This document shows, in pieces, positions 27,301 to 42,300 of a DNA stretch of 64,000 nt. The position numbers were made by a program, and so were the translations under genes. This DNA comes from Brachypodius melanocephalos. Lineage: Eukaryota > Chordata > Aves > Passeriformes > Pycnonotidae. Position 1 is the first letter of the stretch; every line of letters starts with the position of its first letter. Location of the stretch: assembly GCA_013398615.1 (NCBI GenBank), contig VZSR01003022.1:5643680-5707679 (forward strand), in the 5' to 3' direction. The notes below the pieces were generated by a model. That model was not told the origin of the DNA. It was given only the letters and a program-made list of their open reading frames with translations, and did not search any database.

Positions 27301-30300
27301 CTCCAAGTCACTTTTCAGCTGCTGTGAGTATAAAACACTTAAGGTTGCTGAAAGCATTTAATGTGGCCAAATCTGACACTTGTATCTGCTTCCCCCTTCC
27401 CTACACGGTCTCTTGGACTGGGAGTAGTCAGCATGGCTCTCTTTGGTAGCAAGGATCTGAAACCAGATCCCTGACCTTCCAAAGGCAAAACAAGGAGAAT
27501 AAGGAGAAGAACTGTTCTCAAGTGGGACTCCACATTAATCAGAATAATTCAAAGGATATAGTGACTTCCTCACTACAATATGTATACGACTTAGGCAGTA
27601 AAACATCCCTGTATAGGGAAGACAATGGGCTACTGAAAACTGAAGCACTGCAAGTCCTGTTTTTATGCTTTGCACCCAACTTAAGCAGTGTGGCTCTTAT
27701 TTATTTAAATTAACACATTCAAACTTATTCCATCTTCATCAGCAAATCCCACTTTCAACAGCTATCCATAAAGTATGGCAGGGAACTCTTTTAATCACAA
27801 ATCCCAGTAGGCCAGGTTCTGAAAGGATTTGTTCCTACAACAGTACAAATAAAACTAACACAAAAAATTGACTGAAAGAGTATGAAAGTGAAATTTCATT
27901 TCTATTTCTTTGAAGATTATTACTGTATTTTGACAATTTGCCTTTGAAATATGGAGGAACAATTTCATTTTTAAAACTTCTCAATATCTGACAAAGACAT
28001 AAAAATGACAGATGTGTAATCAAACATTAAGAAATAGACACTTAGATCTGAATGAAGAAAACTACATCACCAAATGAAGCCTGGTTACAACTCAGCGTAC
28101 AAACCAAAATATTCAATAACTTTCCCAATTGCTCACAACAAAAGGTTTTCCACAGATCTACATTTTTACAAATATCCCAAAATCATCTTAGTGTAAAAAC
28201 CTACCTCTGTATGTCTTGAATGAAGTGCATTGTACTCCTTTTTGAGTTCTGCCTCCCGCTCCTCAAGTCTGCTAACTGGAAGAAGAAGAAAAAAAAATTA
28301 AAACTAAATTCAGAGTTCTAATAAGTGAGACTGACTTGCCTGGGACTAAGCAAGCAGATCAGAGTATTCCTAGTAGTGAATAGCACAAAGCAGGATAAAA
28401 AGTATGTCAGTGTTTGTGTTTGTGTTTTTAAGCTCTTATCACTGAGCTTTCTAAGCACATCAACAGCAGCACAATTTTGCAATTTGCATTCCCCTAAAGA
28501 GCCCAAGTCCTACTTTCCCCTGCTGATTGCTAGGCCAATGAGAGGGGATTTTTATGTTGAAGGCCAGCTTATTGCTCATCCAAACCCAGATTGTTTCACA
28601 TGGAAACCGCAGGAAGAGGCAGAGGCCACGTCGTTCAATCCCAGATGAAGCCATGGGCTTCAGCTAAGGTCCTGCATCAGTTCCCTAAAACACATCCACA
28701 CAATTTCCAGAGGCGTTTAACCAGGACAAACATAAGCAAGGTATTTGTTAAAACAGGTTCAAGCCCTATGTGGTACAGAAATTAAGGTTTCTGCTGGCAT
28801 CCACTCACTTCACTGAGCATTAAGGCAATAGATTTAAAGACAGAAAACATTTCAATACTTCTGTAGGTATTCCAAGAAATTAAAAATACATCTAGCAGAT
28901 TTGGGAGAACTTTAGACAGTAAGTTCTTATTAGAGGGAGATGAAATCAACTGAGCAGCTCAGCTCATCTGTGCTGTATTTCAGCTCAGATGAAACTGAGC
29001 TGAAACAAATAGTGATATCCTAATGCAATTAATTTGCAGAAAAACTAAGAGAATTCAGAATCTTCTACACACAACTTATTGTGTCATTCAAACACAAAAC
29101 ATTTTTGCTGCTTAGATGTGAATTCCATCTTTTTATTCAGGTATTTATCACAATATTTATGTGACATAAGCATGTGTATCTAATTGTGTAACTTGAGCTT
29201 ATTCTACTTGCCATGCTTAAATATCTCTGGGAAAGTTCAAATTTATACTTCCATGTTTCCCGAGAGTCACTGCCAGACACACATTATCTGAAGACAAATG
29301 CCAAGATCTCTGCAAATTGCATATTTTCATGTTGCCAACTCAGTCTCATGAAAACTAATTCTCAATATACCATTTCTTTTTGATGTATATATCTGTATTT
29401 TGGCACAGTATTTTATCATAAGTATGTTTTAATGGAAAAAAGTATTTGCCCGAGTCAAATGCTGGAACCAAAATGCATAACTGTCTACCCACTCAATTCT
29501 GTATAAACATTCTGAACTCCTGATCTAATCTTGCTCTTATAAGAACATTAAGTTCCTTGACACAAACTTTTGCAGTCCACCTACAAATATCTGGTCAAAA
29601 TATTACATCAAATATTATTTATAACATTGCCGGTCCGAATGCTTTCATTTCTACCCTGTTATTGAATGGAACAAAAGCTCTTTGGCTCAAATAGCAGCAG
29701 GGGAGGCACAAGTATCTATAACACAACCTAGAGAAAAATGTATTTTACACCACAATGCATGTATCTAAAAAGATATATATTTATGTGATGCAGAACACTA
29801 CTGAATGGAAGAGTTCAGTTTATTGTTTTGAGGCACAAGTTTTTTTAAGTCTCCTTGTACACTTGAAGTGTGGTTTTATGGAAGCCTTTGGTAAGAGTCA
29901 AAAACAAGAGTCAGAACCTACAATTAACAGAGCTATGATGTGACAGACCGTATTTTATCCACTATTTTTGCCTGATTGATATCCTAGTCATGAGTTATGA
30001 GATGTTAAACAACTGCCCATCAGAGATATTCGGCAGCTCCCACGTGAGCACATTGTGCCCAGGCTGTGTACCACAGCTCCCAGAGGCTCTCCCTCATAAC
30101 CTTTCCACCGTGCTAAACTCGCTTTGGGAAAACAGAAGCCCAGAAAGTGCAAACTGCATGACTGATGGGCCTCATGTTTGCCGAAACCAGCTCCCTCTCC
30201 AACAAACAGTGTCCAAGCAGCCTCCCCGCTGCTTTGTTCTGGGTGGTGAAGCCATGGCTCAATTCGGCCTCACACTGAGCTCCCACACAAACCAGGGTGA

Positions 30301-33300
30301 TGCACCCAACTTTGTTCAGTGAGTTCACGTCTAGACAGTGCAGCCAACTCCAGGAATGAATTCTGCAAGTGGATTCTGGGAAAGTACTCAACAGTACATT
30401 TAATGAAGATTAACATCACATCAGGTGTTACCAACACCCTTCTTTGCAGCTGCCCCAAACCAGCCTTCAGGAAATCCACAAAAGCATTTCCCACTGTTAC
30501 GGATACAATATACGCTTGCACAGGGGTTGAGGTTCCATAAAGAAGCACACCACTTTCCTCTCCATCTGTGAAGAAAAAAATGCTTTAAAATGTTTTAAAA
30601 CTTTAATGGCCCAGTAACAATAAAAAGTTCCTTCAATCAAGTCATTGAACACAAATGTACATAGATGTACAATGATGCTGCATAGTCAAGGGGGATGTCT
30701 CCATTATATCTGACCACTAGGTCTTTTTCATTAGGTTTTCATTAGGTGTAAAGGTTAAAATTATTAAGGGCCCAGAAGATGATATAAATGACATTAGGCA
30801 CTTTCTCATGGAAGTAATTTCCAGCTACGCAATACATTACACTCCTACATGTACACTAATTTACATACGCTAAACAGACATGACATCAACAGTCCTCAGG
30901 ACGGGTTTTTCCAATACCAGCAGGACAAGACACAGCACCAGTAATCTATTCTACCCAAAATATGCCTCCCATCAAGATAAGATCTTGCTGAAACAACCAA
31001 CAGAATACACTTTCTTTTTTCCAATTAAACACTGTGCAAGAGATCAGATATTCCCCAAGGATCAAAGATCACCACTGACTTGAAAATGGGAGTCAGAAGA
31101 ATTTTGAGGAAGACCACCAGATTCTCACCCCAGAAACTTTGAGAAACTTAAGTCACTATTAAAGGAAAATTCCCATCAGCAGTAACAGGAAACTAAATAG
31201 GAGGGCAAAATGCCTTTCACTGGCACTCAGAAACATATTTTAAACTGAATTGTCACCAGTTCCATTTTAATACATCAACATACAAAAGAGTGGAGGTCTG
31301 GCCCTGATAACACCCCAAGAGGAATGGAGCTGTGTGCTGGCACTGCCTCCCACATGCTGGGCCTACCAAGTGCCAACCAGACATAGGTCTTATAAGTTTG
31401 ACTTAAGTAACAATTCAAAAAGTTTCTCTGATATTTCAGTCTCAGACATTTTTCCACTAAGATGTCAAATTCTTATGGGTGGATGATAAAATTAGTTTGA
31501 TTATATATATCCTAAAAGCAAAAGTATCCATTGTCTCTGTTGCAATGTGTCTTTACAAAGCCATTACAAAGCCTTGTTATATCAAGGAAGATCTTACATT
31601 GCAAGATTACATTTTGCATGTGCAAAATACAACATGCAACAAAAAAGTTGAACTAGTCACTCTTAGAAGATTATGTGGAAATAAATATAAAGGTCTTCAA
31701 ACATCATAAGTATGAGCATAAAATGCAAATATTCTAGTGCTTTTAGGCTGATGAGAAGGCATCCCCCTGAAACATCACCACAAACTCAAACCCAAGGCCT
31801 AGTGCGAACTTCTCCAGCACTGTCAATGTTCTAATATCTTTAATGACTTGACGTACCAATCTTGATCAAAATCCTCTCACAGAAAATCAATTAAGCCTAA
31901 AAATGGGAGATCAATTATAGTAGTAAACTAGAGAAACTGGAGTTTCTGTCTCCTGACAGCATTATGAGGAATTAGGCAGCCAAGCTGCCCACCCTGCCTG
32001 TTTGAAAGTCAAAGCTTACCTCCCAAGTCTGATGGCTTTTACCAAGTTTGGAACCCTCCATCTGTATGTTGTCCTCTGCCTCAAACTCCTGATAAGCCTG
32101 AGGGGGAGAAAGAGAAACAGACCTGCTAGAATGGCAAATCCAACCAGTGTGATGCCTTCAAGAGGAATTACAAGTTCCTCCTACACAAGCCAGGACAGAG
32201 ATCCAGCTCATTAACAAGCCTTTCCTGGCACCAGGACTGTCTGAAGACTCTCCTTGGACAGCTTTCATCCAGCTCTATTCTTTAATGCAGGGCCCACACC
32301 AAAGTTAAACTGTAGATCCAGAAGTTGACCTCCTAAGTAGTTGCCAAAGAGCACACACATCACTTGTGGACTGAAAAGAGGACTGAGCTATCAAACAAGT
32401 GTTTACCCTGGAAGTGGTAAGACCTGCAAATCAAACCAGCACAGAAAACTGATTTGTAAAACAAGTGGAAAAATTCAACTCCTTGATAAGATCATCTTTA
32501 AGTAGTTCTTACACTGTGAACTACAGGTCTAGATCTCAGTTTAATAAGTAGGGCACTTGAAATGATTACAATTTAGCTGTCAAGAATGCTCTGCTGATAG
32601 CAAATACCAACACATGCAGCAGCAACAGTCTTATCCCTAACACTTCTGGACTGTTCAAGTTTGACCCACTATGACTCAGGCACACAAAATCCCTGCTATT
32701 TGTTACCAAAAACCCAACACAAAACTTAAAAAAGCCCTCAAAACAAAAAAACCCACCTCTTTAAACATTCTGCTACAACATTTAATATAAAGACAACCAC
32801 ATGCCAGGACATCCCTCACACAGACTGAAACTCAAACAATCAAGAATATATAGAAGAAACTTCTACACAAAATCAAGTCAAAAATCCAACTTCTTGCCCA
32901 CTCTGCACAAAGAAGTGTTTCTGTGAGAAAATCTTTGATTGACTGCTTTGCAAACAGTGGGAAGCTTCATTTATAAACTTGGCTACTGAAGCAAGTCCCT
33001 GTCTGAGAAAAACTACATGAAGTCACTGTGGACACAGAAGCTTTAATAGACTGGATTTGTTTTAAAAGCTAGTGAAAACTCAGGAATGAAAGATTCTAAG
33101 AGACATTCAAAGTAATTTTCTTAATTACTGCAATACTTTGAGCAACAGAAACACTATAACAACCAAACTCCAGCACAAACTACAATACTCTCTTAATTTA
33201 AGAACACACATGAGCAGTTAATTATACACCAGTGAATTTCAAGCTCTTCTCACCATTTTTGCTCAGGTATATTAACAGCTAAGCTTAAAGCAGGCCAATC

Positions 33301-36300
33301 ACTGCTCTAATTTCCTGCTCCATTTTATTTTAGCCTTGAGTCCTGTAGTTTGGCTCGGTGCCTACTCTGAAGCCAGCTTTACCCCCTGCTCCATCTAGTG
33401 GGCTGCTGGCTCCCAAAACCACACAGACAGCAGGTCTTTGGGAACAGCACTGAAAAATGCACAGTCAGGAGGAAAGCCTCTCTTTCCAGCACATCCTGAT
33501 ACTCACACTTCTTCTTACAGAAGGATTTTTCAGGTGTAGTAACCGATACCTGAGGCACAGTGTAGCAAAGGGCAGGGGGAATCTGCTTGGTAAACAAACC
33601 TGAGATAATGACGGATATCATCTGAGATGAGGAACATCCGCACTGAGAACACACTAGCAAATGGTTCAGTTCCACATCTGCTAATCAAGAAACACAAGAA
33701 CTCAAGCCATTCTGTTCCTTCTTTGCTGGAAATCAGATTAGTTCTGCTGCTGTCAGTCTGAAAACAAAGCAGGAATAATCCAGACTCCCACCGAACAAAC
33801 CTGAACTTTTCAACTTCTTTCCAGGATCTATTGAAAAGCTTTCTCGTATTCCTTGAGAAAAACACCAGTTGAGCCATCCCCAGAAGCAGTGTTTACTGAC
33901 AGAGCTGTTTCACAACAGTTTAGTTATTCATATCACCATCTGTGCAGATGCACAAATCAAAATAAAACAATGTTCTGAGAAGTTTCTGTTTCTGTTAAAC
34001 TTCACAGCTGAAAGCTCACATCAGAGTCTCCCTGTTAACTACAGATCCATATGAGCTGCATGATATCCCATGTGCAGAAATATCTCAGATATGGGATGCC
34101 TTCAAATTATCCATGAGTGGCTGTCTGCCTGGGTGTACATAACAGCAATGCTGATGTCCTGAGAGCTCCGAGGAAAATCAAATAATGCTTGCAGAACATT
34201 CACAACAAAACTTGGTCTTGCATTTTCTCTTAAAGCCAACAGAAGCAATAGTTCTGTTTAGCTTCTGAGAAAAACCAATATTTTTAGGTCAGCTTCCAAA
34301 GCATTTGTCTCATACCCCAAATAAAACCTTCAGCAAACAATAGCTGCACAGTGTCACCTGACATGGAAATACCATCATCCCAAGAGTTGTGTCACAACAT
34401 TTACAGCTGTTTCTTGGGATTATGCTTGTTTGGGGTTTGTTTGTTTTGTTAGCTTTCTGTTACAAGTGTAGTTTTCCCCCAGATGTAACCTATCTTGTGC
34501 ACAAAGCTCAGGTTTGATAAACTCAGGTATGTAGATATATCTGTTGTTTTGTCAAATGCAGTTTGGTATCTTGGTTGTACTTTAGCACTAGACAGATCCA
34601 GAAAAGGAGCCAAATCTTTCAACTCCCACAGCCTACGACCTTGTTGTGGGTTGACCTATCAACCCACAACAGTCAGTTGTGACCTGTCAGTTTTTTCTGA
34701 TTGGCNNNNNNNNNNNNNNNNNNNNNNNNNNNNNNNNNNNNNNNNNNNNNNNNNNNNNNNNNNNNNNNNNNNNNNNNNNNNNNNNNNNNNNNNNNNNNNN
34801 NNNNNTTAATTGGTGCATTGGCCGGGAAACGAACCCAAACCATAACAGACCTCCATCAGAAAGCACTTAGGTCATGCAGGCATTGTGCTTTTCAGATTCT
34901 CTAATATATAAGTCACTCCAAGAATGACTCCTTCAGAAAGCTTATGCCAAATCTGTTCCATTCCTGTAGTAAGTCAAAATATACTAGTCATTTTTACTCC
35001 CAAAATTTTAATTAACTTATAGCCTGTAACACATAAAATTGACATTCCCAGAAAAACAGGCAAGGAAGGAAACTAAAATAAACCTCTGTAGCCCCTCCCC
35101 CAGAACTCAGTGGAACATCCCATGAGCTCTGAGAAGATCTTATCCCTTCCTGTAATTGGAAACTGAGCACTATCAGTATCCCAGCAGTATCATGTGCCTT
35201 CACAGAGCACTGCTGGATAAATGAGCTGTGTATTGCTATTACAAGTTTTTAACAGCCCTCTATTTTCCAGGTCCAGGGTTGACATTTCAAATATTTTAAA
35301 GCTGCAAACAAATTACAAGTAGAACTAGGGGGTCTCAAAGCAGCAAAGATTTGAAATAATGTGGAAGTCAGGGATTTTCAAGTTCTTGTAAAAAATATTT
35401 AAGATTATATCCAAGACTGGCATTGGCCTGAGATACACCGCTTCAGAACAGAAGAACGTTATTTATTGAACACATGGCATTATTGTGTTCACAGCTGCCC
35501 TCTGCTGCTGAGAAGGAAAAAACGACATGAATTCTAGATAAATCATAAACCCAAAAAGATGTTTGCCAACACTCAGTAAAAGTTTACTATAGATCCACAG
35601 CAAGAACTTCTTAAAACTCTGCCTGTACCAACATCATTCCTAAACAAATACCCAGGAACTTTATGCTATTTAACTTGCTTGACTTTCCACATGGCAGAGA
35701 CCCCAAGAGCACAGGCACTGCCCTTCCCCCCTCTCTGTCCAGGTACTGCTGAGAGCCAGGCCACACAAGGGACAGAGGCAATCCAGGGTAAGTTACAGCC
35801 AAAAGCAACAGTGCAAAACAAGATGAAAAGCTGGATCACAAGCCAAGGAGCTTCATCAGTGCTGCACATTCCTGTGCTTAAATAGAAGCTGCAAATCCTT
35901 ATGCCTCTGCTCTCCTTTAAGCAGTTGCTCTCCTTTAAGCAGAGTGCCATATATTGCAGCACCATTTTTCGGTAGCAAATTTGACTTAGGCAACCACCAC
36001 AGCCCACCAACTACCAGGACTGAGTGCTACACATCATGCAGGAGTGGTAACTCCAGGGCATTTGCTCCCACCACTCGAGATTTCATCATCTGCTGGGCTC
36101 ACAGTCCTCCCAGTAGTGTCTTGCTGTCATCTGCTCTTTCCACCTCCTCTTAAGAAAGAGTGGAGCACTTTAAGGTAGTTCACTCATCTGGCAGCAACTG
36201 TTTCAATTTCTGAAGGGAGGGCAGGAAGAAGTAAGTGAACAACAGGAACTTAGCAACTGGTTGACACAAAATAACCTCCTGTTTCATTTCTGTAATTTCA

Positions 36301-39300
36301 AAACGCAGCTTTATTCCAACCTACCTGGTTGAATATATGGCTATGGATGCAATCCCATAGGGTAAATTTAAGTGCAAAGAAATATATATTTTTTTCTTTC
36401 GATTTAGAGTGACATTCACTTAGACTGCACAAACAAGCACTTAAAAATCAGGATATAACAATTCTTGAGCAATTTTAACTCGCACACAGGTTTAAGCACA
36501 TTAAATAAAGCTGAATTCAACCACATAAAGTAAGAGCTGCCCCAGCTGACAAGTTTTCATTAAATGCCCAGCACTGACAGTGTTCAAGAGAATGAGTCAA
36601 AACTTTTTAACAGACAAAACTTGTTCTCACAGGCTTCGCTTATTTGAGGAAAAACACACAGAGCAGCCTACAAGAAGCAAAAAGTCTTGTAGGTAAAGTA
36701 TGATACAGAACCATATTTTACCTGATTTTCATTCTAATCTATTACTGATGTCACAAACTGATGGTGTGATCTCACTCTGCATTCCAGACCCAGGTTTTAT
36801 TTGCTTACTAGCACTGTGCCAGACATTTGCAACTCCCATTACCAGTGATAACACTGCCACTGTTTTGAATGTTGACGTGGTAACATAGTTGGCAATACCA
36901 GAGCCTAATTTAGATGCACAGGCAGTACTACAGAAGTAGAAGAGAAAAAGAAATAATGCTAAAACATTTGGAGAGAAATTAAAGTGACATATCGGTGACT
37001 GGGATTGTATAACATGCCAGCTGCCTGGTCTACAAAACAAAATAAGGTAATGCAGTAAGTTTAAGCTGCTTCACAAATATAGACACTTGTATGGCTTTCA
37101 TACTTTAGAAATTCAGAGCACTAAAAAAACCAGTTTACTTGCATAATATTCATTAGATGCTCAACAAATGTGCTTATGTCCCCTTTGATCTTGCTCTGCA
37201 TCAGCAGCATGTCAAATCTTCTCAGCAGTCTTTCATGTTGTCCTAGACAGCTTATCAAAGCCAAGCACAAGCAAACTCAGTGTTTAACCCAGCCCTATTG
37301 TTTCTCTAAAAATACAATTTTGCCATCACAGAAGGTTTTTCTCCAATAAATAGATTTTTTTTTCTCCAATAAGTAGATTTTAGAACTGTCTAAAAGTCAC
37401 TGTTCTATCATTAGAGCTCTATGTAGTTCTGGTAACTTTTTTTAGCAACATTACTTCCTACAAAAAAAGTTGTTCAAGCAATCTTCAGTGCTTCTACTGG
37501 AACAATTGAGTTTCTTGGGCAAATAATTTCACACCAACAGACTCACAAAGCAACATAAAATGGTGTTATCGATACACAGTAAATGTAATTTCTACTAGAG
37601 AAACTCCAGGTATGTTGCCACATACCTTGCCAGAAATCCAACCGATTTTTCTTTTTCATGGAACCACTTTGTCCTTTGGATTGCATTAACAGAATAAAGC
37701 CATGGCACAACGCAATCTTGATCCATAATCTTGTTGTCAGAGAGCAGGCTCTCCCATGAACAAGCTGTTTGGGCTGTGTGTTTAGAGCACAGGCCTTCTA
37801 AAAACAGTGTCTTAGTTACTAAAACAGACCACCTAACTCCGGCTACAATGTTTTGTTTTCCTCTTGTGACGCTCTTAAATACACACAAAGCTACTTCACA
37901 AGAATCACAGGGTTTCTGGTACAAGTCTCTACAATTATCCATTTTAGTCTGACTTTATCTACAAAGAGACAATCCTAGGAAATAATCTCCCTGGTCTTCG
38001 CTAGGAAAGACTGCCCGAAGTGCTCCTTCATGCCTGCCTGTACAGAATCTGGGAATATTTGAACAGTGGATAATGAAGCAGATGATGCCTCTAATATTTG
38101 CCAACACCATTCTGAACTGTCCAAATTTCAGTAAAATTCTACCCTAGATGCCACCTAGACATCTTAACACTCTCAGACTAATTTTTCTGCCCAGCTTTAG
38201 ACTCAGTCACGTCACTGAAAATTAAACTTTACAGAAAAAGTGTTAGAGCTTCAGCTGGAAAAGAGCTATAACTTGCTGTGTTACGGGCAGGAAATGTGGC
38301 TGAGCAGAAAAAATGGATGAAAGAATAGTGAAAAGGGGCTATTTTGATGACTGGCACTGCTTTTAGAAACCGGTTGTCTCTCAGCCTTGTCACAGTCTCA
38401 CTTACATCCCCGCAGGGTCCAGCAATAAAAGCTATGTATTAACTGACACCAGTCTCACATCAACAGAAGGTGGCTTAGAAGCTCGAAGTACAAAAGTAGA
38501 AAAACTGATGATGAAGTTTCATTCAATGACTGTGTGGCTGGTTAAGAAGCAGCCCAGCAGAACAACTACAACATATGTAACTTCAAGCATTTCAAGACAA
38601 CTGATCACTCTCATCTTTTTCCGAAGTTTCCAGAAGCTTCTTTTAAAATTACGCAGACCATCTCTAAAACGGGAAGTGTTCTCCCTAAACTTTTTTCTAT
38701 AAAAAGCAAATGTCTCATACAAATAAATAATCCAGCAAAAATTATATAAAAGTTCAAGAGAATCACCATCAATGCTCTTCTCATCCCAGCTGCGCTCCTA
38801 AACCTGAAGATGACCTTTATTTTAGCACAGACAACTGTTTGAGAGTAAGAAAATAGCTAATTTTATCATCACTAACAAAGAAGTAATCTCACGATCTCCT
38901 GAAAAAGTTGTGAAATGTGAAAACAGCACTGTCCAAAAGGCAAACAATACAAGCAAGCAAGCAGGATGCCAGAAGATCAGATTACAAGTCACAAGCTCAT
39001 ATTTGACTTGCTTGCCTTAATTCTAAAGAAAACAGACTTGCACAAGAGTTAAACCCAGTTATCTGTCTAAATACAGGAATCAGAGGGCACAGACATTTAG
39101 TGTAGGTATTATCACTTTACAGAACAAAAATTAAAATGTACTAATATCACTTACAGGGAGTGCACCATGTTTTACTTACTTTGATCAGCATAGTTTTTTG
39201 CTTTTAGTTCAAGTTGTCGAGTTTGTGACTCTAATGCTTCCACTCTGGTCTGTAAGTCCTTTTTCTCTTGTTCTTGAGAATCTTCAAACTCAATGAATTT

Positions 39301-42300
39301 CTAAACAACAACAAAATAGTTAAGTTAGATCAAACAACTAATTACAGGTTTTACAGCAGGTAGGAAGCAACACAGTAGCTCTTCACAGCCAGGAAGGTGC
39401 AAGGTGGTTTCCAAAACACGCGAATAGATCCACAGGCCACATTTAAACACAAAGAACTATTTCAGTCCAGGTCCATCAGTCAAGCACCCAGCCTAGGTTA
39501 TACTGTATAATAATGTTCAACTAAGTGCCAGCTCCTCCAGAGAACCTGCTTGGGATTAACATAAATATGAATTATTTAATTATTGCCTAACTTAATGTTC
39601 AACAACTGCCAACAACTCGTGAACACGAGTCTTGGTATCCTTAGTTTGAATGATCATCAGTGAAGTTATTTTCACTCATAAGCCACAAAGGTACAGACAC
39701 TGCAACAAGGACACACCAGTAGTAGTGCCAACCAAAATTATTTGGTATCTTTTCTATTCCCACCCAATTCTGCTATAAATTCCCACAATTTTCATCAAAT
39801 CCTTAATAATCATCTACAATCTGTCAACTGCACAGAAAACTCTGTGCTGATCACCATCACCTTCTGTTTCCTTGGTTTACCAACTTTGTGACTCTCCATA
39901 TTCTGGAGTTCACTGTGAATGCATCAGTGTTTACATTCTCTAGCATAAAAATTTCCAACAGACCATTAGCAGCTTTAAAAGCTCGTTTTTTGCTATTTAT
40001 CTTACCCAAAAAACCCAAGAAATTCAGCATGTATTGCTGGCACAAAGAATACTTCTAAAAGCCAGAGATATTTTAGGTCATGCAGTACTCTACACTCTGC
40101 ACTGCAAGGAGAAGCCAAGGCCATCAACACAAGTTATGCCGAAGGCTCACGGAACAGGGACCAGAAACCTCTGCAAGAAAAAATCCCGAACACCCATAAC
40201 AGTTAAAGAGGGAAGAGGCAGCTGAGGACCACATGAAAGAAAAGAGTGAAGGCAGCAACTTTAAAACAGTAATCTGATTTGAATATTTTTCCTATGTATT
40301 CTTAGGAAAATTTAGTGGAAAAAATATTTCAAATGGTCACACATCAACTGTAATTGAATTATTACTACATTTTAGCCATTGTACTTTAGAGCTTTTACAA
40401 AAGCAGAAAATCACAACCTTAAGAAAAGGGCTTCAGTTAATCAGGGTCATCAGAAGTTCTGACTACAAAGTACTTCAGATGTAGAAATGCATCAAAACCT
40501 ATGAAGTGAAACAAGAGTTCCTTTCAGACAAGCTCTGCACAGCTATCACAGGACTGAGCATGGTGTTCATATGACTGTGCCTGAAGCTAAATCACGACAC
40601 AATTGAGGAACAGCTGACATAGCCCAGGTAGCTCTGCTTTGGGTGTTGCCATCAAAAATCCCTCTTCAAACACAGATGTGCAGAAATCTTTCTACCCACT
40701 CCACACAAAGTTTGGGAATATTAATTAGTCAATGTAATTTGAAAACCTCAATGTTTAAGTTTGTTTCATGTCTTCCTTGTAGTAACTGATTCAAGATTTT
40801 TGCCCCTTTAACATTCAAGTAATGTCTGACCAACTCTTGGCAGAGTCCCTTTTCAAAAAGAGCTTCAAAGTTTGATGCAAATTTGGCACTGAGGCTAAAG
40901 ACCAACACAGTTTGTTACGCTAAACATGGGAAAACATGAAAGAAGAATTATAAAACTGTAACATCTTTGTTTAGTTGTTTCTCTGATGATTTCCCAAAAA
41001 TGTGCCATAGCTTGCTAAAGGCCAGGGACAATTATACTCATGAATAACAGTCATTCAGAGCCATTAACATCATTGTTACTCACAAAACCATAGATAGATA
41101 TAATTCTGTATTTCCTCTCAAGCCCTTCAACTGCAAGTGGTAAAACTGGTTTTGCCTAGAACAGTTTTGTTACCTTCCACTAGTTTACCTTCATTTTGTT
41201 AAAGTTCAAATCTACATTGCTATACTTTAAAACATTTCTGTAATTACAGCTGAGTATTTTTCCCTCTTCTGCTGTAAACTATACCTGATCAGATCTTGGG
41301 ATTGAGAACTTCGGACTTTGAATATTTTTACTTGGTTTCATTTCTCCTTCTGGTGATAGTATTATCACAGACACAGCCCCAGCAGATTGATCATCACATC
41401 CTGACTAAGCCTGCACAAGTATGACAGAAGAACTAGTTAGAATTAGTGAGATAATTTGGCAACTCTCATTTAATCCATCCCATTCTCTCCAGGCAGGATT
41501 AACTGTGTCATTTCAGGCCTTTGTCCAACCTGTTCTTAAAGACCTCATATAAAAAGTGTGAAAAAGTCCCTCACAAACTTAACTCAAAAAACTTTAGGTA
41601 ATCAATTTTAAATCTGCTTGAAAGTTTGCAGAGACCTGTGGAATAAGTAAGAACTCAGACTACACAACAGACCAGCACATTTGGGACCCTCTGTCCTGCA
41701 CACAACCACTGAAGCACTCAGTAGCACATTATCAGCCAAATGAAATATCTCTTCCTATATTTATGTCATCTTCTGTCTCTTTACATCTTGACTTGTTTTC
41801 CTGTCACAGGACCCAGGTGCAATGCTAAGCATATCTGATGTCAGGGTCCCACCCACTTGGCAATCTTTATTAGTCTATGACATGTCCTTCAGCAATGTGT
41901 ATTGCAACAATAACAGATTCTCAGCCAATGGCAAGTTCTTCTTGGAGCAGGGAGAAAAAAATCACCTAAAAAGGCAGTTCAGATGGACTTAGGGCACAGA
42001 AAAAGACACGAAAATGAAAACGACCTGTAAACAAGCTGTAAAACTGAGTGAAAGATCTCTGTAAAACGCATCTCGGTTTTCTTTTCTCAAATGAAAAATA
42101 CTTAAACTCTTACGGTACAGTGTTTACTCAACATACAATCCTAAGTAAGAAAGCTACCTCTAGGAACAGTAAGAAAAAGCAGACATCAAGTTCATACTAT
42201 GACTTAAGCCAATTTTAGTGGTGGTAAATCCTTTTTCATGGTTGCCAAAGATTTCAAAAACAGCTTAATCCCACCAACAGCAGAAAATCTAAAATATATC

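Larger units (their letters stand above)
19763..28204 (-). other. SPAG9 intron 3
   Basis: About 8.4 kb. It holds one LTR-like element with an assembly gap (21302-21689) and a possible CR1 tail remnant at about 22530-22552 (ATTCATAGAATCATAAG). Frames of up to about 125 codons near 25.6-26.1 kb match nothing I know and lack exon signals. Confidence 0.7.
28276..39179 (-). other. SPAG9 intron 2
   Basis: About 10.9 kb. It holds a small LTR-type locus with a gap (34642-34836) and short tandem duplications at 35908-35942 and 37338-37380. The somewhat GC-richer stretch at 29.99-30.54 kb has frames of about 110 codons on the plus strand and about 90 on the minus strand, with no family resemblance, so I do not call a gene. 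Confidence 0.7.

Noticed and set aside
28945..29010. An imperfect inverted repeat around AGCTCATCTG...CAGATGAAACTGAGCT
   Set aside because: The arms are interrupted and short; such hairpins are expected by chance over this length.
29990..30548. Frames of 92-110 codons in SPAG9 intron 2
   Set aside because: A slightly GC-richer patch, but the proteins look random and there is no exon signal.
34811..34836. A nuclear tRNA-Gly gene
   Set aside because: Only the 3' end of the tRNA is present and it includes CCA, which genomic tRNA genes lack. No anticodon or D arm is visible, so a primer binding site is the better reading.
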